Positions 31,922 to 43,977 of a stretch of DNA of 64,000 nt are shown one piece after another. Source of the stretch: Chlamydoabsidia padenii (taxonomy: Eukaryota; Mucoromycota; Mucoromycetes; Mucorales; Cunninghamellaceae); the NCBI GenBank assembly GCA_025330725.1, contig JAIWND010000008.1, positions 1 through 64,000 of the forward strand, read 5' to 3'. The position numbers were made by a program, and so were the translations under genes. Each line of letters opens with the position of its first letter. Position 1 is the stretch's first letter. The notes below the pieces were generated by a model, which made no database searches, had not been told where the DNA came from, and worked only from the letters and a program-made list of their open reading frames with translations.

Positions 31922-33353
31922 TTACTGGAGCTTGGCGAAGCGGACTTCAGGGACAGTAGGAGCAAAGACGGTGTAAACATTCTTCAAGAACACATCACCG
32001 AGAATAGCAAAGCTAAAGTAAAAAAAAAAAAAAAGATCAGCAAACTATTTCAAATTCCGATATAAACCATCTTCTACTTACTCCATGCCAGCGTCACCGA
32101 AACCAGCAATACAGGTAGATCCTTCATTGTAGTAAATAAGATCAGCAGCAGGGATAGTGAATGAACCACCGTTGATGTTGAGGGTCAAGTCAGAAAGCTT
32201 GGAGGCATCACAGTTGATGTTGAAAGTACCATCACCATTGCTAGTAGCACCATAGGATTTAGCAACTTGAGCGGCAACGTCGCTGGTGAACAACAAGAGA
32301 GTGGTACCAGTGTCAACAATACCGTTGAAACCGCTAATCGTGGCACCGTTACCACCCACAACACCATCCACATCGATCTGGTACCAGCCTTGAGATTTGT
32401 CAACGGGGACCTTGGTGAAAGTACTGCCCACCTTGTTAGTGTTGTAACCACCAAAGATATATTCACCACCACCACCTTGGCTGGCTTTACCGAGGAAGAC
32501 ACCAAAGATAGGATTGGAGATCAAGTTTTGGGCGATCAAGTTGTCCACAGGGGTCTTGGTACCAGCCACAGTGGAAATGGTGTCGAAACCCAAACCGAGA
32601 AGACCGTCGGTAGCACCTGATTGGAATTGAGAGGATTCTCTCTTGGCCAATTCAATACGTTGGTTTTGGATCTTTAGTCCACCAAGAGTGACAGTGTCGA
32701 TACCAGTGATACCAGAAGCATTGGATCCATCACCATAGCTGATTGACCAGGTCTTGCCTTCGGCCTTGTAAGTGGAGGATTTGGCAGGGTTGAACTTGGT
32801 GTGTGTTGAAGAACATGAAGTACAGAGAGTGGAGGCTAATTGAAAAGAATAAAGTTAGTTGTCAATGTTTTTTTATTTTTTTGATTCATGCAAGCATTAC
32901 CGAACCAAAGATCACTAGACCCCTATTTTCAAATACCGGCCAATCAAATCCAAGTTAGATTAAAGATTACTTTTTTTTTTTTTTTTTTTTTTTTTCAACT
33001 TACAGTATCGAAATCAAGCTTGAAGTTTTGGGCAGGAGTACCCACAGAGACGGTACCTATTTGTTAAGAAAAAGATGAGTATAAAGAAACATGATTAACT
33101 GGGACATGATATTACCGTAGTATTCGAGATCACCACTATCGTCAGTCATAGGGACAGTTCCAACACCAAAAGTAGAGACATCAGTAAGGTGCTTGTAGTA
33201 CTTTGCACGAGCCTTGGCAACAGCAGCTTTGGGGTTGGGCTTGAAGTTGGGGTTGGCAGACAAGGGGAAGGTCACAGACTTTTGAGTAGTAGGAGCGGCA
33301 TTCAATAAGGTGGCAGTGGAAGCCAAGAGAGCAATGCAGAGAGAAATCTTCAT
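31922..33353 (-). CDS. Secreted aspartic protease, rhizopuspepsin-like (copy 1)
   Basis: Pepsin-family (A1) extracellular acid protease made as a zymogen. Five exons (33116-33353, 33004-33056, 32901-32922, 32082-32835, 31922-32012) give exactly 385 aa. A signal peptide (MKISLCIALLASTATLLNA) precedes a basic propeptide. The mature enzyme has the first active-site motif DFDTGSSDLWF, split over three exons including one of 22 nt, and the second motif IVDTGTTLLL. A disulfide pair is likely (STLCTSCSS). The C-terminus DFAILGDVFLKN is typical of the family. It is a tandem paralogue of 36525-37990, with exons 2-5 of identical length. Confidence 0.94.
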
Positions 33354-33491
33354 GATGATAATGATGATTGAGTTGTTTGTTAATGAAGAAGAAGAAAAAA
33401 AAAAACGAAAATGATCGACTGTATTTATACTCAAATCCAGTTCCTGCAGATTTGCTCAACTTCTTTGGGATGAATGCGATTTGACATCGGA

Positions 33492-33503
33492 CGGGATTTC
33501 AAT
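33492..33503 (-). promoter_or_regulatory. AAATCCCG-type element upstream of protease copy 1
   Basis: Plus strand CGGGATTTCAAT, about 140 bp upstream of the start codon at 33353. Confidence 0.45.
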
Positions 33504-34792
33504 TTCCAACGCTATCCTCTTTTTATCCAAAAGTTCCTTTACTGGGCTTTTTGTGAGAGACAAGTATTAAAAAGAAAGTCAACCATGTTAATACCAGGTT
33601 GCGTAAATGATGTTGCCAATGATCATACAATTATTAAGTGTAGCACAGACGGTATTTTTTTCATCAAACCTTGGACCCCACTACCGAATAAAAAAGGAAT
33701 TTCAAATCCCGTCTTGTTGCCTGCGATAAGATATGAATCCGATCGTTGTACTACTTTGGGAAATGATGTTTTAGAGTTTTTCCCTGGACTTTTGGCATGA
33801 ATAACATATAACAAATTAAGTATATTGAATTAGGAGAAATGGTCTCTATAAGGGAAAGATCACTCTATCAAGTAAAACCCTAGTTGCATAAATGGTTCTT
33901 TTTCCTTTTTTCGAGCTTTACGACAAAACAGGTCGAGATATAAAGTTTGATCACAGCAACCAAAACAAGTCGAAAGAGGGTGACTATGGATTATATTAAT
34001 ATAATGGATGTATTAATACTAGTTTCGATCATACCATATGGTATCAATGCTCACACTAAAACTAATTAGTTGATTCTTCTTTGAACAATTACCGGGAGTA
34101 AACCATAGTGTTGCCCAGGTAGTAGTATCTCATACTGATCCAGCATGGTTGACTCCACGCCCGTTTCTTCCTTTTTTCCTTTCTTTCATTAAATGCTGTA
34201 CAACCTATACGCGATCACGCCTTTTCTTGTGCGTTTGAAGATGCATATTATATCATATAATCCTTATAGTATAAGATAAAGATAGTAAATGACCAATCGA
34301 TTGATTCTACACAAGATTACATTTAACTCTTTCCCTTGCGAGTCGGGATTTCCAAAATACTGTACTTGCATGAAAGAGTTAATTGCGATAACTGGCTTGT
34401 CGTCATTTTCTGCTATCCTAATTGGCCAAAGGTGAAATGAGGGAAGAATGGAGAGTGAGATCCTAATCTGACCGATTTGGTTCTTGCGTAACCTATAACA
34501 AGTTTCAGGGACATGTTTTATTAAAAGTAAATGCGCTTGCTTGATTTCACCTTTTGGCACAGTCCTGTGGTGCTCAATGCAAGAGAAAAAAGAAATAAAC
34601 TTGCAAATGATAAATGAGGCACAATGGTTGAAGTATAGCAAAAAAAAGGGGGGGGAGATTCATTGTATCCCAAATTGTGTTTATTTGCAAGATTACTTTT
34701 GGTGTGCCAAATCGCACCCAGCCGAAAATTGTTGGATTTTCAAACGCCGCCTTTTATCCCCTTTGAACCGTCTAGATAAATAACTATTAATC

Positions 34793-34947
34793 TTCATCGC
34801 AAAGGACAGGTAAAAGTCATTGCAAGTCTGAACATACTGACACAAGCGTCTTGGAGCTTGGCTTTTGCGGTGACTTATGTTGGAAATATTTCAAAGTATT
34901 CACATGGCCACTTTAATCATTAGCATCTGTTGACCATTGAGCGAGTA
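34793..34947 (-). repeat. Inverted copy of a ~150-bp dispersed repeat
   Basis: On the minus strand it reads GATGCTAATGATTAAAGTGG, then CATGTGAATAC, TTTCCAACATAA, CCAAGACGCTTGTGTCAGTA and GCAATGACTTTTACC. This matches the units at 60.7-61.3 kb in order and spacing. There is no coding frame and no A/B box that would make it a SINE. Confidence 0.75.
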
Positions 34948-36524
34948 GTGCTCTTCCAAATTTCCGTGCGCCTAGCATTTCTCTCTCTCTCTCTTTCTTT
35001 TTTAATTTTTAATTTTTTTTCTTTGTTTATTTCTAACATTATGGTTTTGCATTTGACAACCCGAAAGTGGTGAAACAACTCTATGTATTTTATCAACTGG
35101 ACGTGGAACAACCCAGAATTAACTAGTACTCCTTCCAGCACCTCTCATTATTATCACGCCAACTAACATTTGCTCAACTCTGTCTTGTCACTTGGATCAA
35201 ACTCAAGTTCCATCAATCTTTTATCTGGTATCAACTTGTTAATTATCAACAAAAGACATGACCAGTGTTGAAGGGACAAGGATCGGTTGTAGATTGGATT
35301 TTTGTAGTATAGATTGTAGTGTAGACATAGTGTAGCTTTATTGTAGTATAGATATACTAAACTAGGGGTTTTAATAAAAAGAAGCTGCATAACATATAAT
35401 CAACTTGTAACATATAATAAAAGGAATGTATTTAAACACATATCGACATATGCACCTCTTAGTATAGGGTTGGTTCACATACTGTTTTGGCGTTTTTTCT
35501 TGATTCTTATATACTGTTCATCGCCCTAATGTTGAAATTTGGTTGAATTTTGGTGTGAATGATAACTGGAAACACCATAAGAGTTATCATGTGGAGGGAG
35601 CAGGAGGCAATAAACAACACATATTTCATTTCAAAACGTCAACACACAACATGTTAATGATTGTATTTATTAATTCAATTTAAACAACAACTATTTTAAC
35701 TAGTACCCTATCATGTGGCTGCCAAGTGTCCGTCCGTCCTGTCGTCGTCCAATATCGCTGAATATCCATTACCGTGTATCCCATCATTACCGAGCTTCTA
35801 AAGTCTGTATTCCATAAGTGTCGATTGTCGAGTTGACCGACCGTATTCCGTAGGTGTCGAGTACCTCCATTATTGTCGATTGTCAGTATTTCGTAACCAT
35901 TAAGCATCCCATTAACGTCGAGTATTCTATACCGCATTCAACAGGAATTCATGACGATGTTGATGTACAAATAAACGAGAGAGATGGAGTCGTCACACAC
36001 AAGTCGGTGGTGTTATGCTTTTGTACATTCCTTCAACTATGGTCATTGATTAAAGAATACATACTACTCTGTCAAATCAAATATAAAACCTAGTATATAA
36101 AACAAAATAATTACTAGAAGATTAAACGGAATGGCCAGTGTTCCTACTTACATCACACAGTTTAGAGGTTGGTCGTTTTGTTCGAGATGAGGTATGTTGT
36201 AATAAACATAAACAACAAAGAGATTTAAGGCACCAAGAAGGAAGGGAAGATGATGGAAGGAGAAAGAGATGTAAATGGAAAAAAAATCAAAGTGGCTCAA
36301 ATGCGGTGTTTCAATTGTTTTTGGGTCAACATTTTGTGTTACTACAAAAATTCAGGGGTAGAGATGATGTCTTTTTTAAAACTGCCAATTCCCAACTTGA
36401 AGCGAGTAAAAAGTTAAATAACAAAGAGTATATAGTTTATTATAAAAGTAAATTCTAATAGTAACAAAACTCAATTCAGATATTAGTCAAGTGATGGGAA
36501 GGATTACAGCCAGGTACATCCTTT

Positions 36525-37990
36525 TTACTTGAGCTTGGCGAAGCGGACTTCAGGAACAGTAGGAGCAAAGACGGTGTAAACATTCTTCAAGAAGATATCA
36601 CCGAGAATAGCAAACCTAAAGTAAAAAAAAAAAAAAAGATTAGTAAACTATTTCAAATTCCAATATGAACCGTTTTCTACTTACTCCATGCCAGCGTCAC
36701 CGAAACCAGCAATACAGGTAGATCCTTGCTTGTAGTAGACAAGATCAGCAGCAGGGATAGTGAATTTGCCACCGTTGATGTTGAGGGTCAAGTCAGAAAG
36801 CTTGGAGGCATCACAGTTGATGTTGAAAGTACCATCACCATTGTCAGTAGCACCATAGGATTTAGCAACTTGAGCGGCAACGTCGCTGGTGAGCAACAAG
36901 AGAGTGGTACCAGTGTCAACAATACCGTTGAAACCCTTGATTTTGGCACCTTTACCAGCCACACCACCATCCACATCGATTTGGTACCAGCCTTGAGACT
37001 TGTCAACGGGGACTTTGGTGAAGGGACCACCCACCTTGCTAGTGTTGATACCACCAAACTTATATTCACCACCACCACCTTGGCTGGCCTTGCCAAGGAA
37101 GACACCAAAGACAGGGTTGGAGATCAAGTTTTGGGAGATCAAGTTGTCCACAGGGGTCTTGGTACCAGCCACAGTGGAAATGGAGTCGAAACCCAAACCG
37201 AGAAGACCATCGGTAGCACCTGATTGGAATTGAGAGGATTCTCTCTTGGCCAATTCAATACGTTGGTTTTTGATTTTCAATCCACCGATAGTGACAGTAT
37301 CGATACCAGTGATACCAGAAGCATTGGATCCATCACCATAGCTGATTTGCCAGGTCTTGCCTTCTTTCTTGTAAGTGGAGGATTTGGCAGGGTTGAACTT
37401 GGTGTGCTTTGAAGAACATGAAGTACAGAGAGTGGAGGCTAATCGAAAAGAATAAAGTTAGTTGTCAATGGTTTTTTTTTTTGATTCATGCAAGCATTAC
37501 CGAACCAAAGATCACTGGAACCCTATTTTCAAATTCCGACCAATCAAATTCAAGTTAGTTATAAATAGCCCGAAAATCAATTTTGTAAAATGTCAAGTCC
37601 TGACATTAGGGTCCGTTTTTTTTTCCACTTACGGTATCGAAATCAAGCTTGAAATTTTGAGGAGGAGTACCCACAGAGACGGTACCTGTTTGTTAAGAAA
37701 TAGAAAAAAAAAAGATAAGTATGTAGAAACATAATTGACTGGGACATATTATTACCGTAGTATTCGAGATCACCACTGTCATCAGTCATAGGGACAGTAC
37801 CACCGCCATTAGCAGAGACATCAGTAAGGTGCTTGTAGTACTTTGCACGAGCCTTGGCAACAGCAGCTTTGGGGTTGGGCTTGAAGTTGGGGTTGGCAGA
37901 CAAGGGGAAGGTCACAGATTGCTCAGTAGGAGCGGCATTCAATAAGGTGGCAGTGGAAGCCAAGAGAGCAATGCAGAGAGAAATCTTCAT
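36525..37990 (-). CDS. Secreted aspartic protease, rhizopuspepsin-like (copy 2)
   Basis: Paralogue of the gene at 31922-33353. Exons 37756-37990, 37633-37685, 37501-37522, 36685-37438 and 36525-36615 give 384 aa; exon 1 is three bases shorter than in copy 1 and all other exons match in length. Signal peptide, propeptide, DFDTGSSDLWF and IVDTGTTLLL are intact, so both copies should be active. Differences cluster in surface segments (KVGGPFTKV versus KVGSTFTKV, GGVAGKGAKIKGF versus GVVGGNGATISGF). Introns are also alike, including a TTTCAAATNCCG-like string in intron 3 of both. Confidence 0.94.
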
Positions 37991-38138
37991 GATGATGATG
38001 ATTGAGTTGTTTGTTAATGAAGAAAAAAAAAAAAAAGAGAAGAACAAAGATGATCGAGTGTATTTATATTCGAATCCTGTTCTTGCAGATTTTATCCGTT
38101 AACCGCTTTGGGTTGGCATATCAATGCAAATTGACATT

Positions 38139-38151
38139 GGCGGGAGTTGAA
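38139..38151 (-). promoter_or_regulatory. CCCGCC-type element upstream of protease copy 2
   Basis: Plus strand GGCGGGAGTTGAA, about 150 bp before the start at 37990; a variant with GAGTTGAA in place of GATTTGAA. Confidence 0.35.
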
Positions 38152-40619
38152 TCTACTAACCCTTTTTTAAGAAAAGTTTCTTTACTAGGTTGTTGCTTTT
38201 GTGAAAGACGTTCATTATAAAAATATAAAAAAAGTCAATTATGGTACTTTTGATCACTTTAATGATAGTACCAATGACCATTCAATATCCAAGTGTCGCA
38301 CAAACAATATTTCCCTTCAAACCCAGGTATTCTGGCACCATTGATCCACCGTAAAGGCAATTCAAATTCCGCCTTTCCTGGAGATAAGCTATCGAGTACC
38401 ATTTAATATCACGTTATCTAAATCCTTCGCCCTTGACAACTCATACGATGGAAACACCCTTTTTAGTTGATATATATATATACTAGCAATATAAGTAACT
38501 TGGATTTGGAGAAATGCTCCAAATATGGAAAAGTTACTCCATTCAATAAATATGTTCGCATAAACTTTTGATACCTAAAGAGGGCGAAGGAAAAACATTT
38601 CTGCATTATATTATTATACATGGTTATATGTAAGGTTTTTTCGATATTCACACAGCTATTTAGTTTGTGTTATTTTTTTTCACCAAGACCCACCTCACCA
38701 TCATCGATGAGTTGATGTCCCGCGCTGGTTCATTTCCTCCCGCTTAAACGCTGTACAACCGTTCAAGTAAATTATCAATCACGCCTTTTCATATGCATCT
38801 GATAATGTAAGATATGCCACTTTTTTTACCCCTTTGCATTTCCCTTTTTCGTGCGCGGAATTTTAAAAATGCCGGTACCTGAATGAAAAAGTGATTTTGT
38901 TCTATCATCATTTGCATGGTCGGGAAAGAAAAAAGTAACAAAGTTTATGCCACAAACCTTGCTTGCTAGCAAAAAGATCCTTCTTGATCCATTATTCTAA
39001 ATGTACAATTCAAAAAAAAAAGTTCCCTTTGTGGGATAGCTTGTTCAATTTTCCAATTTTATGGTTTGTCCCAATGAGGTTCAAATGTTACACGCGTTGG
39101 TTAGACTGATTTTAATTTATGAGGATTCGATATTAAGAGGTAGACGGGAATAAAAAAAAAAGATTACCTATACAAAGACAGAACTACCCATTTTAATCAT
39201 TACATTGGCTTCATTGGATAATGATGATGATAGACAATGAATTTTGACATGATAACGCTCTTTCTCTTTTTTCGCCAATCAGCTAGTCCAAGCATGTGAA
39301 AGATTTTGAGCACAAACGAACCATTTCGAAGAAGCAATCCGTTGATGAACTAATCCCAGCCCATGTAAAGATGAGTCATTTCATTATTTGTATACAAGAT
39401 GTAGCGAAGCTTCCATGTCATTAATAGCTTTGTACAAATTGTCATCATCGTCATCACGACGCATAATAGGAACTTGCATAATCAAATCCCGACGCATGAG
39501 GCACTGAAGGCGTTGGTTAAAATGATGATCATATAGGTATTTAATCCATCATAACCATTATTCATTCAAGTTATTTTATCGTTCATTGGAAGAGACATCT
39601 ACTTCATATCACCACTTTTGAAAGTCGAGAACATTCTTGTAAAGTATGAAAAAGTATTCGGTAGATCATCATACTCAACGATGTATAAACGAAGAAACTG
39701 GAATCATCTTTATTGATAACAATGGTGTTTACTTTTATTTGAATGATGATGAAAAAAGTGTTTACATTGCTATGATTACATAATAAAACAATTTGGACAA
39801 TCAGATCGATCGGATCAAATGAGTGCATGAATCGGGATCTGAAAATGCACAAATGCCGATGTACTCCCAAATCATCACTGTTGAGTAGCCAGAAACATTC
39901 ATGGTGTATGCATTCATCACACTATGGCTAATTCATAACCATAAACATCATAAAAGACATTGGATAAAGTTACTCATTTCATACATACGTAGGTATCAGT
40001 CTTTTTCTTTTATTTTTCACTTTTTCATCAACCTAACATGCTGTTTGTGAGGCGAGCTCATCTCCATTTCATTGTATTATTAATGGGGCACTGGCATGTG
40101 TACTCATTTGCAACAAATTATAGTATTTGATACCATGACAGACATTATTGATTTGATCTTACCACTTGTTTTTTGCAATTTTGTTCTTGGATCAAAGAAC
40201 AGTAGCCCTTTCTAAAAAAGGAATATACATTGGACACGTTTTGGAAATTCAATCGGCGCATGAAATACCATTTCCCCCCTTTTTTTCAAAAAGTTCACGA
40301 TTTTAACAAGGTGGCGAACTGGAAAAGAATACAGGAAATAAACAAAGCGATATCAGTGAGGTCGTATATGATGATTGGCTCTACCATGCTATGAAGAGAT
40401 TGTTCATGTTTACAAAGCGAGCGATACAATAGAGCATGATTTGTGATTTAGAGTTGTACTGTACAACTGGAATCCAGTTCACTGAGGGGAAACATGTCAT
40501 GCCTTTTATTAATTACTAACCATGAAAATATATGAATGGCAGTAGCTTTTTTGATTTGTGTCTTAATGTCAGGTGAGGCTGATGCTTTGTCCATAATCTT
40601 AAATTGATTTACGCAGCCA

Positions 40620-40633
40620 CGGGATTTCAATTT
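40620..40633 (-). promoter_or_regulatory. AAATCCCG-type element upstream of the Zn2Cys6 gene
   Basis: Plus strand CGGGATTTCAATTT, 135 bp before the start codon, separated from it by the T43 tract. Confidence 0.4.
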
Positions 40634-40678
<45 letters not shown>

Positions 40679-40754
40679 CCATTCACCCGCTTTTTTGATT
40701 CAATTTCATTTTCTTCTTCCTTTTCCCTTCTCTCACTCACTCACACACGACTAG

Positions 40755-43354
40755 ATGTCGCTGTCGATTGTAAAGGCAAAACGAAAAGTCAGCTGCCTTT
40801 CATGTCGGGTCAAAAAAGTGCGCTGCGATGGTGGTCATCCTTGTATTCGCTGTGTTAATCGAAATGCACCTGAACAATGTACTTATTCGAAACCAGGCCA
40901 GTTGGGTCGCCCTCCAAAGGTAAACAACATTCCCATGATATCTATCATGTACTGACAAACTTGTTATTATTTTTTCTATGAAATGTGTAGAATGCCGTTG
41001 TTAACAAACTTGTACTCAACCGGACTAGAACGACATCGACTCAATTATACAGGGAATTCATCTTTGAAAATGTTGGCTATGGTATCCCCCTCGATTCGAA
41101 ATTCCTCAACAATGACAGCTCGAAAAATCTCTACTACTTTGTCGACACTTTCTTCAGTGCTGGCGAAGCCATCATGCAATTAGCAGTGGTGCGAATAACC
41201 AAAGCGATTCCTTATTTGCCTGATATCAAAATGTATGATTTGTTGGAACATTATGTGTGGTCTACGGTGGAAAGTCTGAACGTACTCGTTAATCGTATCA
41301 GCGCCCTCACTCTGGAAAACTTTTACATGTTTGACGCTATTGCTGCCGCGGTATTTCAAGACTTGGCACTCAAATTCTTCTCTGATCCTGGGCCTGAACT
41401 ACCTGTGGGCAATCCACTATCCACCTTGGCTCCTCAACAAGCCGTCCAACTGATCGAGGCGTTTTTTTGTATCAGTCCTCACTCTCTCTTGCTCAACAAA
41501 TCACTACTATTACAAGGTTATTGGACTGATGTAGTTGATCCGTTACTGCTTTGTGTTGTGTATGGAACCACCATGTACTTTTCAAAGCTGCTGGATGGTC
41601 GACCGGTGGGGCTCTGGGAAGCAGTGACACGTGATACTCGGAATCCGTTTCTCGACTATGCTTATGCTCTCATACAGAAATCATCCTCAGAGGTTACTTT
41701 GGCAAAGTATCAAGCAGTCGCTCTCTTGGGTCTCTTTGAATCGGTCTTTGGTCATGTTAAACGAGGCATGGCTAATTCAGGTAATCATCAATTTGAAAAA
41801 AGATCTAATGGAAATAGTCTCACATATACTTTCTTCTCTCATTTAGGACTCGCCTATAAGATTGGTACTGATCTCGGTGTATCTACTGGTACTTATCAAG
41901 TCAAAAGCAACAAGATACAAGCTGAATTGGCCAATGTCACTTTTTGGTCCCTTTTTAATAGCTCTATACGTGGTGGTGTTGATTGTAAGTGATGGAAAAT
42001 AAAAAGTGGGTGATGATTTGTAATGTTAACTTCTTTTTTTTATAATGATCCTATAGTGGGCCATATACCTCGGTTCTCAAGGAAACAAATCAATCTCCAA
42101 TTACCGCCACCAACGATCGAACAATCGGAGTCTTACAAGTTTGAAGAATCATGTGGGGATGCTCGTCTCTTCCGTGGCTATTACTTTTTACTAGAATCCT
42201 TTTATATCCAAACTGTGGTCTGCAAATACCAAAGTCTAATCCTCCAACAACTCCCTGAAGTGGCCTTTAGCATGTTTCGCATGCGCTCCTCTCTCCGGCA
42301 AGAACAGGTGGGACATCCAAAGCCTCATGATCTGGAACCAAGACTGCGATCTATCATACAAGAATTCCACGACTTTATTCAACAAGAAAAGGGTACTTGG
42401 TCAAAACAACAAGTATATACTGTGGAAATGGTGTGGGCTATCTATGATATTCATGTGGACTTTCTCAAGACTATTGGCCCCTTTGTGGCTGGCTCAAACT
42501 ATGCAAACTCGGCGTATGACTTTCTCCAAGATACACCCATAACATCTGGCGATACATGGACTGTGAATCGGGTACGACAAGCTATCTATAAAGTATACGA
42601 CATGATGGACAAGACGACAGCCTTTTTATCGGATCCATTGAACTATAACGAAAAGCCTCTTCTTCTACCACGGGGGCTGATGGTGTCTATGCTGGAAACT
42701 TGCATGCAAGTATTGATACTAAAGTATGACGACGATCCAGAGGATAATATGGCATTTTGTTATCTGAAAAAGGTGGAAGTATTGGCGCATGAATGTATAT
42801 GGGTCGACTGGACTGGTATTCAAACGGTGCAAAACAAGCTAAAGACATATTTCGAATCAAACAGCAACAACTCTCCACTCTCGGTGCCCAACATGGGATC
42901 CTCTTGGGACGGTGATTCGGAACTATCTACAGAGGATCAACTGGCACGGGCAGCATTTTTTGATCCTTGTGCAACATGGCTCACAGCCCCGATGACTAGT
43001 CTGGCTATGGATTTACGGCTGTTGGATGATTTGACTGGATTATCCTCGACGAACAATTCTCGGCCGATACATACTGACGCGAAGCATCCTATAAACAACT
43101 TGGGCCCTTTGGAAACGACAGGTGTGATTGACGACATTCCTGGTGTAAAGGTGACTAATAGACAAGTACTTGTCACTCCCCAGGAGGATAAAACAACAAC
43201 TGGCGACTCTTTATCTCAAGAAACATCTGGCGGCGTGTTTTATATACCTTCTGATCCATCCGTCTTACTGGATGATCCAACCAACTTTTCTATACCCTCC
43301 TCTACTTCACCTCTTATTCAAGAAATCCTCTTTGATGAAACTCTTTTTATATAG
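40755..43354 (+). CDS. Zn2Cys6 fungal transcription factor
   Basis: Four exons (40755-40919, 40991-41780, 41847-41984, 42057-43354) give 796 aa. The N-terminal binuclear zinc cluster has spacing C-x2-C-x6-C-x5-C-x2-C-x8-C (CLSCRVKKVRCDGGHPCIRC onwards) and is preceded by basic residues; exon 1 ends right after it at GRPPK. A middle homology region of the fungal_trans type follows, with QYxALALLG-like sequence (AKYQAVALLGLFESVFGHVK, then LAYKIGTDLGV). The acidic, Ser/Thr-rich C-terminus (IPSDPSVLLDDPTNF) may be an activation domain. The target pathway cannot be told. The MSLSIVKAKRK start fits the zinc cluster position seen in this family. Confidence 0.9.
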
Positions 43355-43977
43355 TTATAAAGTATCTTATGTGTAGTCTTTAAGTTATACCAGTTACTTC
43401 ATCCCTTTGCTGTTAAAAGCGGGGGTTAAATTTGATGATGAAAATAAAAAGGGTGCATTTGGTGAAGGCGTTGTTATTGTTAAAAACTTGATGATGTTTA
43501 AAATGGTAGCTAATTAACTGGGAGGGGGGTCATTTTTGTGTTTTACTTGGTCCTGGGAAAAGTAGTACGAATGTCATTTGGAAAAAAAAAGACAGGGTAC
43601 TCTTCTATTCGGGATGGTCTTATACATACATGATAATCACCTGCATACAGTATATAGTATAGGAGGCTACTGGGGGTCAAATCCATATAATATTTTATGG
43701 GTGAATGTCTTGTAAAGAAAAGTATCATCCATTTTATATCTTTACTTGATCCTCATTGGTTGCATGAAAAATAAAAAATAAAAATTGACCATCTCCCCAG
43801 GCCACACCATTTATTTTCCCCGCTCTTCTCCTCCGTCTTTCCCTCTTTCTTCTCTCTTTCTACTTTATCATTGTAACATATAATACCACACATCTTCATT
43901 GTACCACTGCATTCCTTTACCTTTTACTTTTACTTCCATTCACACCCTATCTTCTATTGATACCATATTTGAACCCC
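43355..43977. other. Intergenic
   Basis: No gene. Pyrimidine-rich sequence (43820-43870) precedes the SIN3-like start. GCGGGGGTTAAATTT at 43418-43432 is a weak variant of the recurrent element. Confidence 0.5.

Larger units (their letters stand above)
33354..36524. other. Intergenic, 3.2 kb, between the two protease genes
   Basis: No gene recognised. The part up to about 34600 resembles the region upstream of protease copy 2 (shared GCTGTACAACC, ATCACGCCTTTTC, AATATCCAAGTG-type blocks), so the promoter region was duplicated too. It holds AAATCCCG copies at 33492-33503 and 33699-33712, an inverted copy of the 60.7-61.3 kb repeat at 34793-34947, and a CpG-rich patch at 35690-35960 with repeated TATTCC-TA-GTGTCGA blocks. 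Confidence 0.55.
37991..40754. other. Intergenic, 2.8 kb
   Basis: No gene recognised. The left third is the counterpart of the copy-1 upstream region. Copies of the CCCG element lie at 38139-38151, 38359-38373, 39481-39492 and 40620-40633. A T43 tract (40636-40678) lies just before the Zn2Cys6 gene. A minus-strand frame at 39604-39870 has no coding character. Confidence 0.55.

Noticed and set aside
34793..34947. SINE-like interpretation of the dispersed repeat
   Set aside because: No A or B box, no poly(A) or simple-repeat tail and no target duplications were visible.
35157..35440. Possible copia-type LTR (AACTAACA end and TGGTATCAACTTG as primer site)
   Set aside because: No partner LTR, target duplication or coding remnant; the match to a primer site is too short to support.
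36726..37223. 165-codon frame antisense to protease copy 2, and its counterpart at 32267-32620
   Set aside because: Mirror frames of the GC-rich coding strand; they overlap a well-supported protease exon.
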